DNA of 64,000 bases from Xiphydria camelus (Eukaryota; Arthropoda; Insecta; Hymenoptera; Xiphydriidae), in the NCBI GenBank assembly GCA_963678675.1, contig OY783191.1:12858562-12922561 (forward strand). The letters are read 5' to 3'. The position numbers and the translations under genes are program-made. The notes under the pieces are model-generated. The model was not told the origin of the DNA, did not search any database, and saw only the letters and a program-made list of their open reading frames with translations. Below are positions 23,129 through 34,303 of the stretch, one piece after another; positions within the stretch are counted from its first letter, which is position 1, and each line of letters opens with the position of its first letter.

Positions 23129-24572
23129 CACTTGTAAGGCATGGTTTATCTACAAAAAAAACATCATTGTAAAAAATTAAATTAAACTAAATAAAATAAT
23201 CACATTTTAGGCTTGTGTAAACTTTAGAAGAAGCAGCATGAACTAACCTATCTAACCTAACATAACCCTATTTCTGTTTTTAAATCATTACTTTATTATA
23301 AGCTTACCTTACTCTTGTAGAACTACAAGAAAAACACGTTATTTACAGCGAGTCAAAGCAACCCGAAATTTAAAGTAAGATAAGATGGGACAAGAGCGCA
23401 CCAAAAAATGAATAGGTTTGATATTATTGTCATAGGATTATCCGCTTATGAGAGTTAAGACGTTATGGTATGCTTTATTGACCAATGTCAATAAAAATTT
23501 GAAAAATTTGGATTTTAAAAATATTATAATTTTTAATTTTTTTGGTGCAAAGTACGCACTCGCCCTACGATTTCGGGGCAAGTGCGTTTTCGTCAATATT
23601 TTAGTATCGATCTATAAACGGGACAAGAGCAATCATCTCAATGAAATGTTTACTTTCAAATAAAATTAAAACAAAACTGGTCCAAAAAAATAGAGGAACT
23701 ATAAACTTTTAAAATTTTAATAGTACACATTCAAACTCAAGAAAATAATCATTGTATTCGGTGCTGCTGGGGAAAGTGCGCTCTATGACGCTCTTGCCCG
23801 GAAGAAATAGGCCGCACTTGCCCCACTAGAGAAAATAGATGGGGCAAGTGCATCATATCAACAAAAACAACAATTTATATTAGCAACTGTGAAAATACTT
23901 CTTAGATTAGAAAAACAGTATAATTAACATACGTACGTAATTCGCCGATATTTAAAGATTTTAAAAAATATACCAACTCGAATATCAATCCTAAATGCAC
24001 ATTAAAATTAAGAGACGTGTCACTCACATAATGGGAGACACAGGTGGCCGGTAGTTGTTGAGTTATGTTGGGTGGATTAGTTAGAGACAGTTTTCATAAA
24101 TGGCAGCACCATTCGTTACGAAACTTGAATAAAAATTGAAAATACTGCCTTGTCCCAAAAATGCTCTTGCCCCACCTTACCTTAAATAGAACGGCATCTA
24201 ATTTACAACTACAAATTCACAACGGTTAACCAGAACAGTTTTCCGCGTAAATATGGTATAAAGGAAAACACAAGGAATGAACTTGAACAATATGCAATCA
24301 GGTAGGTATACCCAACTGTGTCGGCCACGATTGACAAATTTAATGGCTCATATTTTCTATAATTTGACTTATTTAAAAATGATGTATTGTAAACCTGTAG
24401 AGCAGAAAAAGAATGCCACAAAAGTGATTTATGTAGTGTAGATGTATTAAAGCTTGATTCTGGGTAATATTTCCGTGGATAGTTACATGGAAAACTTTTT
24501 AAAATTTTCACCAACTTTTGTTGAAAATAGAACAAAGTCAGCCATGGGGGTCAAAGTCACCCGACTTTACGG

Positions 24573-25720
24573 AACTCTTTGACTTCAACAGCATTTTATA
24601 CGGACGCTGTTTTCCTTTCCTAAAAAACGCAGGGTTGTAATCGCATCCTGTTAATGCATGAAATCCCGGTAATGCTTTGCACAATTCTAATCCCAGGAAT
24701 TCATGAAGCGCATTTATTATATTAATAACATGTTGTTTATCGAAAATTCCGCACTCGATCCAAATTTTTAACTCAATTTTGTGTAAGTTTCCTAACAAAA
24801 TGACAACAATATCTGTTTCGGAACATTTAATTACAATAATTGAATTTGCGTCAATTTTAAATGTATGATAAATTATCTCCGTGTCAACCTCTTCATATGC
24901 AGAACAACAAAAATCAGAATTCGTCATTCGAACGACGTTACCATCAACGTTAACTTAGTACGAATAGCATTCTATATAATTTAATATAATATTTTTGTTA
25001 CCAATGAAGGCACCTACTTCTTGAGTTTGCCAGTGTGAAATCAGAAAAACGGCTAAAGCTTCTTTGAATTTATCATTTCGAAGTTCTTTCGAAAAGTCAG
25101 TTGGTCTAGTTTGTTCTGGACCAGAGATGACGTACCTACTAGTAATCAGTCTCGAAACCTCCTCGCAACAAACGCTCGTAATCTTTGATTGAAGGCCGAC
25201 AATACCGATCAAAAACTATATGTACACATGGAGCATCATAACTGCAAAGAATTTGTAGAATTTTATTTGAAATATTGCTGAACGACTCTGGCACATCTTT
25301 AATACTATGAATTTTAAAAAATCCATCAACAATATTATTACGACATCGATTGCAGAAGGTAACGCACTGTCATTTCGGAAATTTTTCAGTAACGCAGATT
25401 TTTCTGTCTTAAAATGCGCCAATTTCCGAGGCTTGAAACGCGTCATTATACGAGATAAGATAGAATGAGATAAAAAAATAAACAGAGGAAAAAAATAGAG
25501 CAGCTGATGTCCATCAGGGACCGTATCCCTGAATTTGTGTCAGCGGTGAGAACGTCTCAATGGAATGATTTTCAAACGTAAATGAAAAAACATTTCGTTC
25601 CACAGGCAGAACGTCATACACATTATGGTTATACTGAAAGTTCAAACATGATAACAATATTCTACGAATATTTAAAATTATTAATATCATTTTAATAGAA
25701 ATAAAATTAGTCGTCATATC
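24573..25720 (-). pseudogene. XPG/FEN-like nuclease gene of element X, main piece
   Basis: Read on the minus strand: an N-terminal region, then QILCSYDAPCVHIVFDR (about 25260-25205; the FD would be the first metal-binding Asp), GPEQTRPTDFSKELRNDKF, HWQTQEVGAFIGN, YEEVDTEIIYHTF (acidic cluster), ETDIVVILLGN and FHALTGCDYNPAFFRKGK (about 24650). The order VFD - E.DT - TDIVVLL - TGCD..FF.GKGK matches the plan of PIN/FEN-fold nucleases. Academ transposons are known to encode an XPG-type nuclease; linking this gene to them is inference. Several frameshifts and stops. Confidence 0.6.
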
Positions 25721-26370
25721 TTTTTATCAATAAAATTATTAACTTAAGTATGTCTTTCTAATTGACTTCTGGCAGTTGACTAATAGTTCACTGAACAACT
25801 CCAAATTATGTTGACAAATCGCCAGACGTTTACTTGACGGACCTTAATTAAAAAATATGTATATATCCGTTTATTTATTTTGTAAGCGAAATGCTACTAA
25901 AATCAGTTAAAGAACTTCATAAGGTATCAATTTGATCAACAGAATACTTTCCTCAAACGAAAGATTTACACATTATAGCTTATTGAATTTGAATTATTGG
26001 AAAACGTGGTCGCACTTCCCCCACTCTACCTTATAGGTATACATTGCCAGATGTGTATTTGGTCACATAAATATTGCAAAATTTTTTGCATCATTGGCGC
26101 CGTCTGACGACCCTTTACCTTCCGCCTACGCATCTGGCGATTTTTTCCCTACATACTCATACTGTCTTCGATCATTTTGCAAATTTTCAATACTGTATTT
26201 TATCACTTTGTTTACACGAAAAAATTACATATTTAACCCCCACCATTATACTTCCAGGATGACCTCAGGCAGCCCGACCCTTACCATATCCGTAACAACC
26301 GAACCTGTAATTGTTTAATTTTGACTGTAGCGAGTCACCCGTACCCCTACGTAGCCAGCTCTTAGTCTAC

Positions 26371-26441
26371 AAGGCATCCGTGAATTGCCTAAAAGATGGC
26401 TGAAGGTCATTGAAAGTGAGGAGGATTATTTTGATGAATAA
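26371..26441 (+). pseudogene. Mariner transposase, C-terminal end
   Basis: Continues the frame broken at 17326: GIRELPKRWLKVIESEEDYF then D, E and a stop at 26439-26441. This is the usual mariner C-terminus, placed about 75 bases before the right terminal repeat. Confidence 0.9.
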
Positions 26442-26519
26442 ATGTATAGCATTTTACTTTTTTCCAAAATAAATTTTGAATTTTTGCAAAAGTGTTCTAA
26501 AACTTATTTGTGCACCTAA

Positions 26520-28234
26520 TCATTATCGACTTATGTAATATATGAATATGAGTAATGGAATAAGAAAACAATTCATATGGAAAGAACCCTCTTTAACATA
26601 CGCATACTTGTTTTGTTGTGGCAGGTTTTTAGAAGATATATTATGTTAAAATATGCATCCTATCGTACATATGTAAATTTCTTATAAATATGTATAACCA
26701 GATGTACGTTTTAACGTATCTAAATGTTGCATACTTGCTGTCATAATAGAAACAAGTGTACGTTGAAAATAGCATAAGCCATTAATTGATCAATTTAGAT
26801 CTTACAGTTCAATTTTTGTATGGGAAAACATATGGGGTATTTCACAAGAAAACGACAAAGCGAAACCCATGGGGGGTCGGGAATTTACTTCATATATTTT
26901 TTTTTCTTACAGGGTTTTGGGTTTTAAACATACTCCCAAATGGATTTTTTTTATTGCCTTTGTTTATACGGGATACCTCTCGACAATATTGAAAAATGTG
27001 ATTTTCAGGGCTAATTTTCGAATAGAAGAAATGATAATTTCAAAAAACTTCGAATACAAAAAGGTTTTCTTTTTGAACGTACTTTCTGGAAAAAAATATG
27101 CGGTATTACCAGTACCGGCAGAAACGAAAGTAACCACTATTTTCTCGTCTCCTGAAAATACGCCATTTTTTATTTGAAGAAAATAAATTTTTAATTAATC
27201 TTCAAAGAATTACAAATTTTTTAAGCCGTCACACACCATGGGGTGTTGATTTTTAAATGTTTTATGCACTATTTTAGAGAAAAAACTGAGTCATTATTTG
27301 TTTATATGCTGGCAATTGCAGACTTGCTCGAGCAGCTAATCGCTTAACAGTTCCCCCAATACCATCGGAAGGGCCCTTGCCGTGCGCTGTGGCAAAAAAA
27401 TGCCATTCAGCAGCGACACCAAAATCTTCAAAATAATAATAAATATTACAAAAATTTTAAAAATTTTTTAATTGCTGTGGGCCCTGTCTGAGAAGTAAAT
27501 CATCTTTGATGGCATTGGTATAAGCGATTTAACAAAATCATCGATGATTCGATGAATCATCGTATTTATTATTGGGCGCCACAGCAATTAAAAATTTTAA
27601 AAATTTTTGTAATATTCAAAAAAAAATTCAATTTTCTTTCAAAAATAAAGTTTTGAAAATATGGTCCAGGCATGATTTGGTGATCAGAACATCGTTCTAG
27701 ACACGGTTTGCACAAAAATTAGCAAATTTTGGAAAAAAAATAATTTGGGACACAAAGGGTTAAAGGGCCTAGCGGAATAAGCTTGTGAAATCTACCCCCA
27801 CGTGTATCAGCACGAAATTTATATTATTGATAGGCACACATCTATGAGAAACAAAATCTCCTAAATTTTTAGCACCCCAATCGCTATAGGAGGGGTTATG
27901 GGGCGGGGGGGGGGGGGGGGGGGATAAAATCGAAAAACAGCTTCTTCTCCGGAATGGCTCGACCGATTTTCATGAAAAAAATATGTTACTCTTTCTGAAG
28001 AGCCAATTCCAAAAAAAATCGATTTTTTTTTTGAAAATTCGCCCAAAAAAATTTATGAAGTTTAAAAACAATTTTTTAAATGTTATAATTAATTGGAACA
28101 CCTCCAATTTTTTTCTCATTTTTTTCATTGGAATGTCCTTAATAACATAATTTTTCCAATTTCATCGAAAGTGTACCTCATTGAAAAATTTAACAAATGT
28201 ACATGGCTCATTACCTATATTCTATATATATAGA
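26520..28234. other. AT-rich DNA, no supported gene
   Basis: Frames at 26786-27177 are AT-rich and lack motifs. Contains an inverted pair at 27444-27480 and 27578-27615 (ATTACAAAAATTTTAAAAAT with AATTGCTGTGG) that looks like a small foldback, and a run of about 18 G at 27905-27922. Confidence 0.45.
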
Positions 28235-28327
28235 ATTGAAAGACTGTTCCATAGAATTAACAATTATCATATGCCGAATTGCCATATAAAAGTGGAAAAA
28301 TTCCTTTGTAGTGAGTGTACAGTGTAT

Positions 28328-28400
<73 letters not shown>

Positions 28401-28487
28401 TGTACACTCACTACAAAGGAATTTTTCCACTTTTATATGGCAATTTGGCATATGATAATTGTTAATTCTATGGAACAGTCTTTCAAT
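28235..28487. mobile_element. Palindromic element with a (TA)n centre
   Basis: Arms of about 93 bases (ATTGAAAGACTGTTCCATAG... to GAGTGTACAGTGTATA) are almost perfect reverse complements, joined by about 70 bases of pure TA repeat (28328-28397). The frames on both strands reading YIYIYI are this microsatellite. Confidence 0.85.
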
Positions 28488-28639
28488 GATATTATTTATT
28501 TATTTATTATTATTTCAATGCTTCCTTTACCATGAACGAGCTCGCGTCTCACAATACGGGGTGCTTCATTTCTGTAAGTCTTCTGGCCTCTCACTTATAA
28601 ATACTTACAAATAGTTACAAATACTCGATGAAAAAACAA

Positions 28640-28835
28640 TTTTAATCCTCGTCACTGTTTTCATCTACTACTGGAACGATTCCATTTTTCATGAACATTT
28701 TACTTAGTATTTCAGCTGGTCGAATAATTTTTGATAAGTATCTTGCACTTGATAAATAATACACAATAGAAGCAATGTGAGAACAGCAGCCAACTGTTTT
28801 TCTGCCATTAGCACATTCACATGCACAGTTTATTA
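28640..28835 (-). pseudogene. SWIM-finger C-terminus of a DDE transposase, inverted fragment
   Basis: Minus strand reads CACANGRKTVGCCSHIASI, YYLSSARYLSK, RPAEILSKMF and ENSDED, closely like the end of the intact protein at 45394-47526 (CECANGKRTVGCCSHVAAV...). The CxC..CxH pattern is a SWIM zinc finger. It lies head-on against the N-terminal fragment that follows on the plus strand, so a rearrangement or two insertions are needed. Confidence 0.8.
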
Positions 28836-29337
28836 CGCCATAAATCCCGATACCGTTAGGTTTGTACCTAGGAAGATTTGTACGTTAGGAAAAAAAAAAA
28901 TTTGTATTCCAGCTGGGAATAGATGTTGTAGAACTCATCGGATTAAGAACCGGCTTTACGAAGAGGATCTAAGCAACTTAAAAGTGCATCGTAATACTTA
29001 TAAGCTCAGTGTCTCGGACTTAGCAAAGATAATGGAAACTTTTTCCTTGAAATGTGATTCAACGTTGTATGATAAACTTGGTGATTGAAGTATTTCAAAA
29101 GAGCAAATTCAAGTATTTACAGGACCATCTTGGGACAATCTTATTCAACTGACAAGGGAGCGCACGGTCTCGTAAATTCAGATCGCGCTCCCCTTGTACG
29201 TGATATTAGTGCATGTGCTAAGGGTAGTATTATATTACAGCTCTAGCGCGCACTAGCCACAAGATAAAAAGTTATAGCGGTACAAAGTTAGCCGCGTACC
29301 TTATAGGCAAATTTATTTTGTCTGTTGTCAAGCAGCC

Positions 29338-29406
29338 GAGTATGGCTATACTGGTAGCGTGCTGGACTCGCATGCTCGAGGACCCGGGTTCGATCCCTCC
29401 ATAGTC
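29338..29406 (+). tRNA. tRNA-like sequence, left arm of the foldback
   Basis: GAGTATG at the 5' side pairs with CATAGTC at the 3' side at 6 of 7 positions. A D-arm GCTA-TACTGG-TAGC, an anticodon-type stem CGTGC/GCATG around the loop TGGACTC, and a box-B-like GGGTTCGATCCC follow; box A resembles TGGCTATACTGG. A run of T follows at once, as in a Pol III terminator. The T-stem is weak (about three pairs) and the loop lacks the usual T before the anticodon, so it is more likely a tRNA-derived relic or promoter than a working tRNA. The anticodon cannot be assigned. Confidence 0.5.
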
Positions 29407-29716
29407 TTTTTTTTTCATTACGAAATTGTTAACTTTTTTTTACACAGCGTACGGAAACGAACTGCCGACGCTGTTCGTTTTGATACTGTACATTCTAGAA
29501 CGAAATGAATCACAAGCAGATAATAATCTCTTTGTTGCTAGGTAAAAATGGACCCTTCAGGTCACCTTTTGTGAGGAAAAGCAGATATTTTACGTTCATT
29601 AGAAATCAATAAATTGTTATGTTATATATTTTTAAATGCTTTAAATATATTAGAGTATTAATAATTCAAGTGAGAATGAAAAAAAAAATTTAACAATTTC
29701 GTAATGAAAAAAAAAA

Positions 29717-29785
29717 GACTACGGAGGGATTGAACCCGGGTCCTCGAGCATGCGAGTCCAGCACGCTACCAGTATAGCCATACTC
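29717..29785 (-). tRNA. tRNA-like sequence, right arm of the foldback
   Basis: Mirror copy of the tRNA-like sequence in the left arm. It differs at two or so bases (TTCAATCCC in the T-loop and CGTAGTC at the 3' side), also followed on its own strand by a long T run. The two copies would transcribe towards each other into the loop. Confidence 0.5.
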
Positions 29786-30444
29786 GGCTGCTTGACCGCA
29801 GACAAAATAAACTTGCCTATAAGGTACGCGGCTATCTTTGAACCGCTATAACTTTTTATCTTGTGGCTAGTGCGCGCTAGGGCTGTAATATAATACTACT
29901 ATTAGCACATGCACTAATATCACGTACAAGGGGAGCGCGATCTGAAATTACGAGACCGTGCGCTCCCCTTGTGAGAGACATGATGGTTTCCATGCGAAAT
30001 AGGGAGTCGCGGTCTATAATGCAAGCCCTCATTGTATTTCTTTTCAAACTCCGAACCGGAAATTCCAACAAGATGTTAGCTTCTATATTAGGTATAGAAC
30101 ATGAACAGACGATTTCAGATTACTGTGCTGGCGCAGTTACATCATTTGAAAATGATATCTTACCAACTCGTTTCGGCATTAAAAGTATTAACAGAGCCGA
30201 CCTTTTGAAAAACCATACAACGAAAATCGCAAAAAAAGTTGTTCAACGCGGACTCCTTATTTTTAATTTGTGATGGTACCTATGCACAACACCAAAAAAG
30301 TACAAATAATGAATACCAAAGAAAATCTTTCTCTGGCCAAAAGAAAGTTCCTCTTTGCGAGCCTTTTACGATTTGTACTACTAATGGATACATAGTAGAT
30401 ATGCTCGGACCTTTCCGTATATTCTGTATATTATAGTATGCGTA

Positions 30445-30988
30445 TATTTACAGGGCGATATGAAGTGATATTGGCCGAAATCACTAAAATATTTATAATT
30501 TATACTTATGATATATGAATCGACGGTAATGACACCATGACAACTACCGAAACGTTATGCTCAAATTTAGATGATCGCGCTCGGTAGATACGGACGCCCA
30601 GTAAGCATTCGATGATCATTGGTTGACATCCTATTTTTGACTAATGAGGATCGAATATTCACTGAGCAAACAAACGCGAGCATCTTTTTTACGGAAAATT
30701 ATTAATTTGACATTCTCTAGATTCGTGTCGGTACGTATATTTACGTAGCAGTTACAGTTTTTGCGCTCCTTCATCATAGAAAGTACCAAACCTTGTGAAA
30801 TAAATTGTGAAAGATTATATCAAGCATCCCAACGAGCAGAAAGAAGCCCGAATTCGCAGGAACTACCCCAAAAATCTAAAGTTCGTGGAAATTTCGGTAG
30901 CTGTTAAGGTATTATTATCGTCGATCCATATTTCGTAAGTAAATTATAAATTTTTTAACAATTTTGGCTTTGTATCGCCCTGTAAATA
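30445..30988. mobile_element. 544-bp TIR element
   Basis: TATTTACAGGGCGATA at the left matches TATCGCCCTGTAAATA at the right. The outer TA may be the target duplication. No coding sequence. It abuts the truncated transposase at 30423. Confidence 0.7.
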
Positions 30989-31624
30989 GTCATGAACATT
31001 AGATTAAAATTCATTTACACATATAAAAGTACGTAGAATTAAAGATATAACGAAAATGCTATAATCTGATTATAACAATTGCTGTAAAGGGCTCTTAAGA
31101 GTAACTTTTCAAAATGTCGATCGTTCGTTCGTTTGTTCTTCGTCCGCTTCCCTATTAATAAATTCTGCCAGGTTGAATGAAGGTGTCATCAAATTCTTCA
31201 CACTTTCTTCTCTATATGTAGTAAATATAAAATAAGGATCCAGATGAAGAGACCAATGAACACAGTATACCTTTTTTTATGGTAATTATTTTCTTACACG
31301 ATCGCCTGCCATCCAGTCACAGTCCCATTTTTCTTGCAGACATTGCTGAAGTACTGATCTGTTTTAAATAAGGATTCATTGTGTGATTAACTTACGATTA
31401 ATAAAGTATAGTATAATCCATTTGGAAAACGTAGGCCTCTTTCCTTTTTGCAATCGTGCGGCATTTCATCCGCATTTCTGAGATCTGACAATATTGCACC
31501 CAATGTATGAAAATTGTCTTGTCTCCTGAAATCTTCATCGGCACGAAAGGAAGGGTGAGTAAAAATGATAGATTTTCACTTACGTCCGAAGAATGAGAAT
31601 ATGTACTTCATGAAATGACAACTG
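30989..31624. other. No feature recognised
   Basis: Ordinary AT-rich sequence without open frames or terminal repeats. Confidence 0.45.
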
Positions 31625-31946
31625 CACTGAGAGAAATTTTATAGGTTTCATTGTAATGCCAGTAGTTTATTAATATAAGAATAAGTTCTCTAGTTACTTT
31701 AGCAATACGTATTTCCATTTCAGCTATACGTATATTTATTTCATCTATACGTATATTTATTTCATCTATACGTATAGTTATTTCAGCTATAAGTATAGTT
31801 ATTCCAGCAATACATATTGTTCTTGTTACTATTTGGTATTACTACAATATATTATCTATCCTCCGTCTACTTAACTTCATTTAGCCTTAAAGTATATCTA
31901 TTATAGCTATAGTTACTACTGTGCGACCTATAAGTTTCTCTCAGTG
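31625..31946. mobile_element. 322-bp TIR element with 21-bp tandem repeats
   Basis: Ends CACTGAGAGAAATTTTATAGG and CCTATAAGTTTCTCTCAGTG. Inside, at about 31715-31815, a 21-base unit close to ATTTATTTCATCTATACGTAT is repeated about five times. Non-coding. Confidence 0.75.
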
Positions 31947-33398
31947 TGGATACACCGAAAAGCTGACGCAGGTAATCATTATTTATTCGAGAAGTCTAAA
32001 GAACTCTATTAGAATAATTCAAATAACCCAAACATCGCGGTATATTGCGATTTTCTTACTGAATATTTCAACAGGAGATACTAATCATATTCTTTAAAAA
32101 GCGATGACGAAAACGGGTAAATATTTTTTTCACATTTTCGTTATATCAATACATATGCACGCACATACTTACAGTACACAATGGTATGAAGTCGTTAATT
32201 ACCGCGGAAGTAACCACCTAAGGGATTCAGGGTTGTGCATATATCTTGTAGTTACATACGATTTCACATACACATACAGATAGACAGAAGGGGTAGAATA
32301 TTGGCAGCCTGCTCGTAGTCCATCCTGTATACGTTCAGCTTCCTCGAAGTAAAAGAGCCGTAACGTAACTGACTGCCAATATGTATATCATCGTACGCAA
32401 CAATGTTTGGAATATTTTTAAAAATTTCCTAGACTTCTTGAATGAATAATAATTATATCGATTTTTCTAATATCCACATAATCATTTCTTCAGGTAGTTT
32501 CACTTTTCAGACGTAGACGAGAATCTATAATATCATTTTGATCCACCCTGCTTTCTATCTTATGTACACGATGTATCAATTCAACTGTATGTTCTCTTAA
32601 TTCTGGATTTTTTGTTCAAATCTAAAGCGATAATCCTAGTAAAAAAATGTAGTGCAATCGATACTGCTCAAATCGCAAATCATTTAAGTTAACCATTCCT
32701 GGCCCGACTTTAGGAGCCGTTCAAGTCTGGTATCCTCGGACATGAGAGAATGCACATCTTAGATGTTCAGTGTAAACGTTTCAAACTTTCATTTGAAATC
32801 ATTACACGATTTGACATATCGTTTATTAAATAAAACAACGTCATAATTCAAATAACGTCACAAGTCGGAGTGAGAGCATTATTTTTTATTTTGCAGATGT
32901 TTATTATGTTTGCACAAAAAGTTCAAGTACGTGATAATTAACACAACTGATTTCTCTGCCGAAATATACAAATGTTTTGGTTATAAATTATTTTATATAC
33001 AAATGACAGCAATTCGAAACTTTAAAACGCGTACTCTAGCATTTTGAGTTATGACGTTGTTTTATATAATAAGCGATATGTACAATGTCTGCTTCTTATA
33101 ACTTTAATAAACAATAAAACAATTTTTAACCCCTCCTCCCTCTCCGTCTTCTACTTTCAGATTGTAAGAAAATCAGTAGTAGGCGTACGCATAATGGCTG
33201 TATGTATGACTGTGTAGTAAACGTAATAAGTTTTTAATCGTCTAAATCGAAAAAGAAACTTTGTTTCGTCGATAAATATGATACGCTCTTTAACTTCATA
33301 GCTTATCGACTTTATTTCATTTGCTTATCGAAATAAAAAGCGCTTAAATTTCTCTTAAAAAACAATCACAGTTTTAAATGCGCGTACTGGGCGTCTAA
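31947..33398. other. No gene; one small TIR element inside
   Basis: AT-rich DNA without long frames. The only structure I can support is the element at 32814-33081, listed separately. Confidence 0.45.
32814..33081. mobile_element. 268-bp TIR element
   Basis: About 38 bases from ACATATCGTTTATTAAATAA match, inverted, the right end ...ATAATAAGCGATATGT with two or three mismatches. Internal sequence is non-coding. Confidence 0.7.
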
Positions 33399-34300
33399 GG
33401 GCCGATTCCACCAACTCTGATTAAATGCTTGATTACCTAATCACGATTATATTTAATCGGCGTTCTAATCATGATTAACTGCACAATTCGTTCCACCATG
33501 AATTTTTAACCCCCGATTATCTAATCATATACCCTCTTCGCAATAAGTTTTGGTTTTGTTGTAACGGTGATTCTGATTGGTTCATCAACGGAACTTGTAA
33601 TGGAGTAGGAGGAAAACCTGACGTGATCAACTGACGCGCCGCAAGCCGAGCTCAGTAAGCTGCCGAAGTCTCCAACAGAATTTAAAAAGGAACCAGTTGC
33701 ATAATACCGGAGAGCAAGCAGGAGTTGTACTCTGGGTGCAATAGCGTGTTTCTGAAATGTGCACTCCCTTTATTTAGTAAAGATACAGAAAATTCTACGC
33801 GATTTTTAACGTAATATGATAATGTTGCGATATTTTAAAATAGATTATATATTATTTAAGAAGTAATTTATCTTTCTGTAGCGTGTTGCAAATTATGTAC
33901 AATTTCCAGAAGCAAAGCTTCAACACTGTCTTTCGATAACCGAAAACGCGTAATAAAATCCAAATCATCCAAAGTTTGGAAATAATTAATTCGTTCCTTA
34001 ATTAAATGTGGCCTTTTATCAATTTTTATACCATTTTCATCATTAGATGATGATGAAATATCGTCGTAAAATAAATTCATGTCCGATATAGTATTGCACA
34101 GCAGTGAAACTTCGACTTTGAGGTTATGTTGATCCACGTTAATCACTGGTTAGGTTCCTAATCGGCCAAAAATGGCTGATTAAGTTCAACGGTGATTATC
34201 TCACTTTAATCATGGTTTAAAAATTGGCGGAACGCAAGAGCATGATTAAATTAAGCTAATCGGGAATTAACAATTTAATCAGAGTTGGTGGTTTCGGCCC
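33399..34300 (-). mobile_element. Deleted PIF/Harbinger element (902 bp)
   Basis: Terminal repeats GGGCCGATTCCACCAACTCT and, inverted, GGGCCGAAACCACCAACTCT, flanked by TAA on both sides (33396-33398 and 34301-34303). A 3-base TAA/TTA duplication is the PIF/Harbinger signature. It retains the 5' part of a transposase frame on the minus strand and nothing of the catalytic core. Confidence 0.85.
33868..34146 (-). pseudogene. N-terminal fragment of a Harbinger transposase
   Basis: A 92-codon frame reads DKRPHLIKERINYFQTLDDL then FITRFRLSKDSVEALL, the usual N-terminal region of HARBI1-like proteins (a basic start, then F..RFR.SK..V). The DDE domain is missing. The protein ends at a stop 14 residues after this motif. 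It lies inside a TAA-flanked element and is probably the first exon of the ancestral gene. Confidence 0.75.
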
Positions 34301-34303
34301 TAA

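Larger units (their letters stand above)
20106..24572 (-). mobile_element. Pogo-type element inserted in X
   Basis: Terminal repeats CCGTAAATTCGGGTTACTTT (left) and, inverted, CCGTAAAGTCGGGTGACTTT (right). TA precedes the left end; the right side has AA, consistent with one mutated TA. Inserted in the nuclease-like gene of X, whose reading resumes on both sides. Contains the minus-strand pogo transposase remains and a small TIR element. About 23.1-24.2 kb holds no gene, only AT-rich sequence with phrases such as GGGACAAGAGC and CTTGCCCCACC. Confidence 0.75.
17327..26370 (-). mobile_element. 9-kb element with ~340-bp TIRs and an XPG-like nuclease gene (X)
   Basis: Inverted repeats of about 340 bases occupy 17327-17672 and 26036-26370 (left TAGACCGAGAGCTAG, right complement TAGACTAAGAGCTGG; both continue through TACGTAGGG, GTGACTCGCTA and an AAAATCGCCAGATGCGTAGG phrase). 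It is inserted in the mariner transposase gene, with at most 1-2 bases of target duplication visible (AA). It carries fragments of a large gene on the minus strand resembling a FEN/XPG-type nuclease, so an Academ-like DNA transposon is the best guess. The interior is invaded by other elements at 17801-18883, 18995-19714 and 20106-24572. Confidence 0.75.
16089..26519 (+). mobile_element. Mariner element, split by a 9-kb insertion
   Basis: Left end TTAGGTGTACAAATAAG preceded by TA; right end CTTATTTGTGCACCTAA at 26503-26519. Without the insertion at 17327-26370 the element would be about 1.4 kb, close to the usual mariner size of about 1.3 kb. The transposase reading frame is split at the insertion and continues on its far side, which proves the nesting. 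Confidence 0.9.
29153..29971. mobile_element. 819-bp foldback carrying two inverted tRNA-like sequences
   Basis: Ends CAAGGGAGCGCACGG and complement, flanked by TGA on both sides (29150-29152, 29972-29974). Removing the element and one TGA restores the transposase reading QLRDMM. Arms of about 285 bases are almost identical. Each arm carries a 69-base tRNA-like sequence followed, on the loop side, by a run of 9-11 T (on its own strand). Near the ends a second small inverted pair (CAAGGGGAGCGC...GCGCTCCCCTTG) makes each terminus itself palindromic. No protein gene. Confidence 0.85.
28850..30423 (+). pseudogene. DDE/SWIM-type transposase, N-terminal and central remains
   Basis: Plus-strand reading ICIPAGNRCCRTHRIKNRLY, LKVHRNTYKLSVSDLAKIME, DKLGD, then after the 29153-29971 insertion RDMMVSMRNRESRSIMQALI, FLFKLRTGNSNKMLASILGI, IKSINRADLLKNHT, and in a shifted frame LFLICDGTYAQHQKSTNNEY and PFTICTTNGYIVDMLGPF. 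This follows the protein at 45394-47526 step by step, up to about its first catalytic Asp region. It is cut off at about 30423, just before a short TIR element. A stop after DKLGD and one frameshift near 30240 are visible. Confidence 0.85.

Noticed and set aside
28181..28535. YIYIYI open frames on both strands
   Set aside because: Translation of a (TA)n microsatellite in a palindrome.
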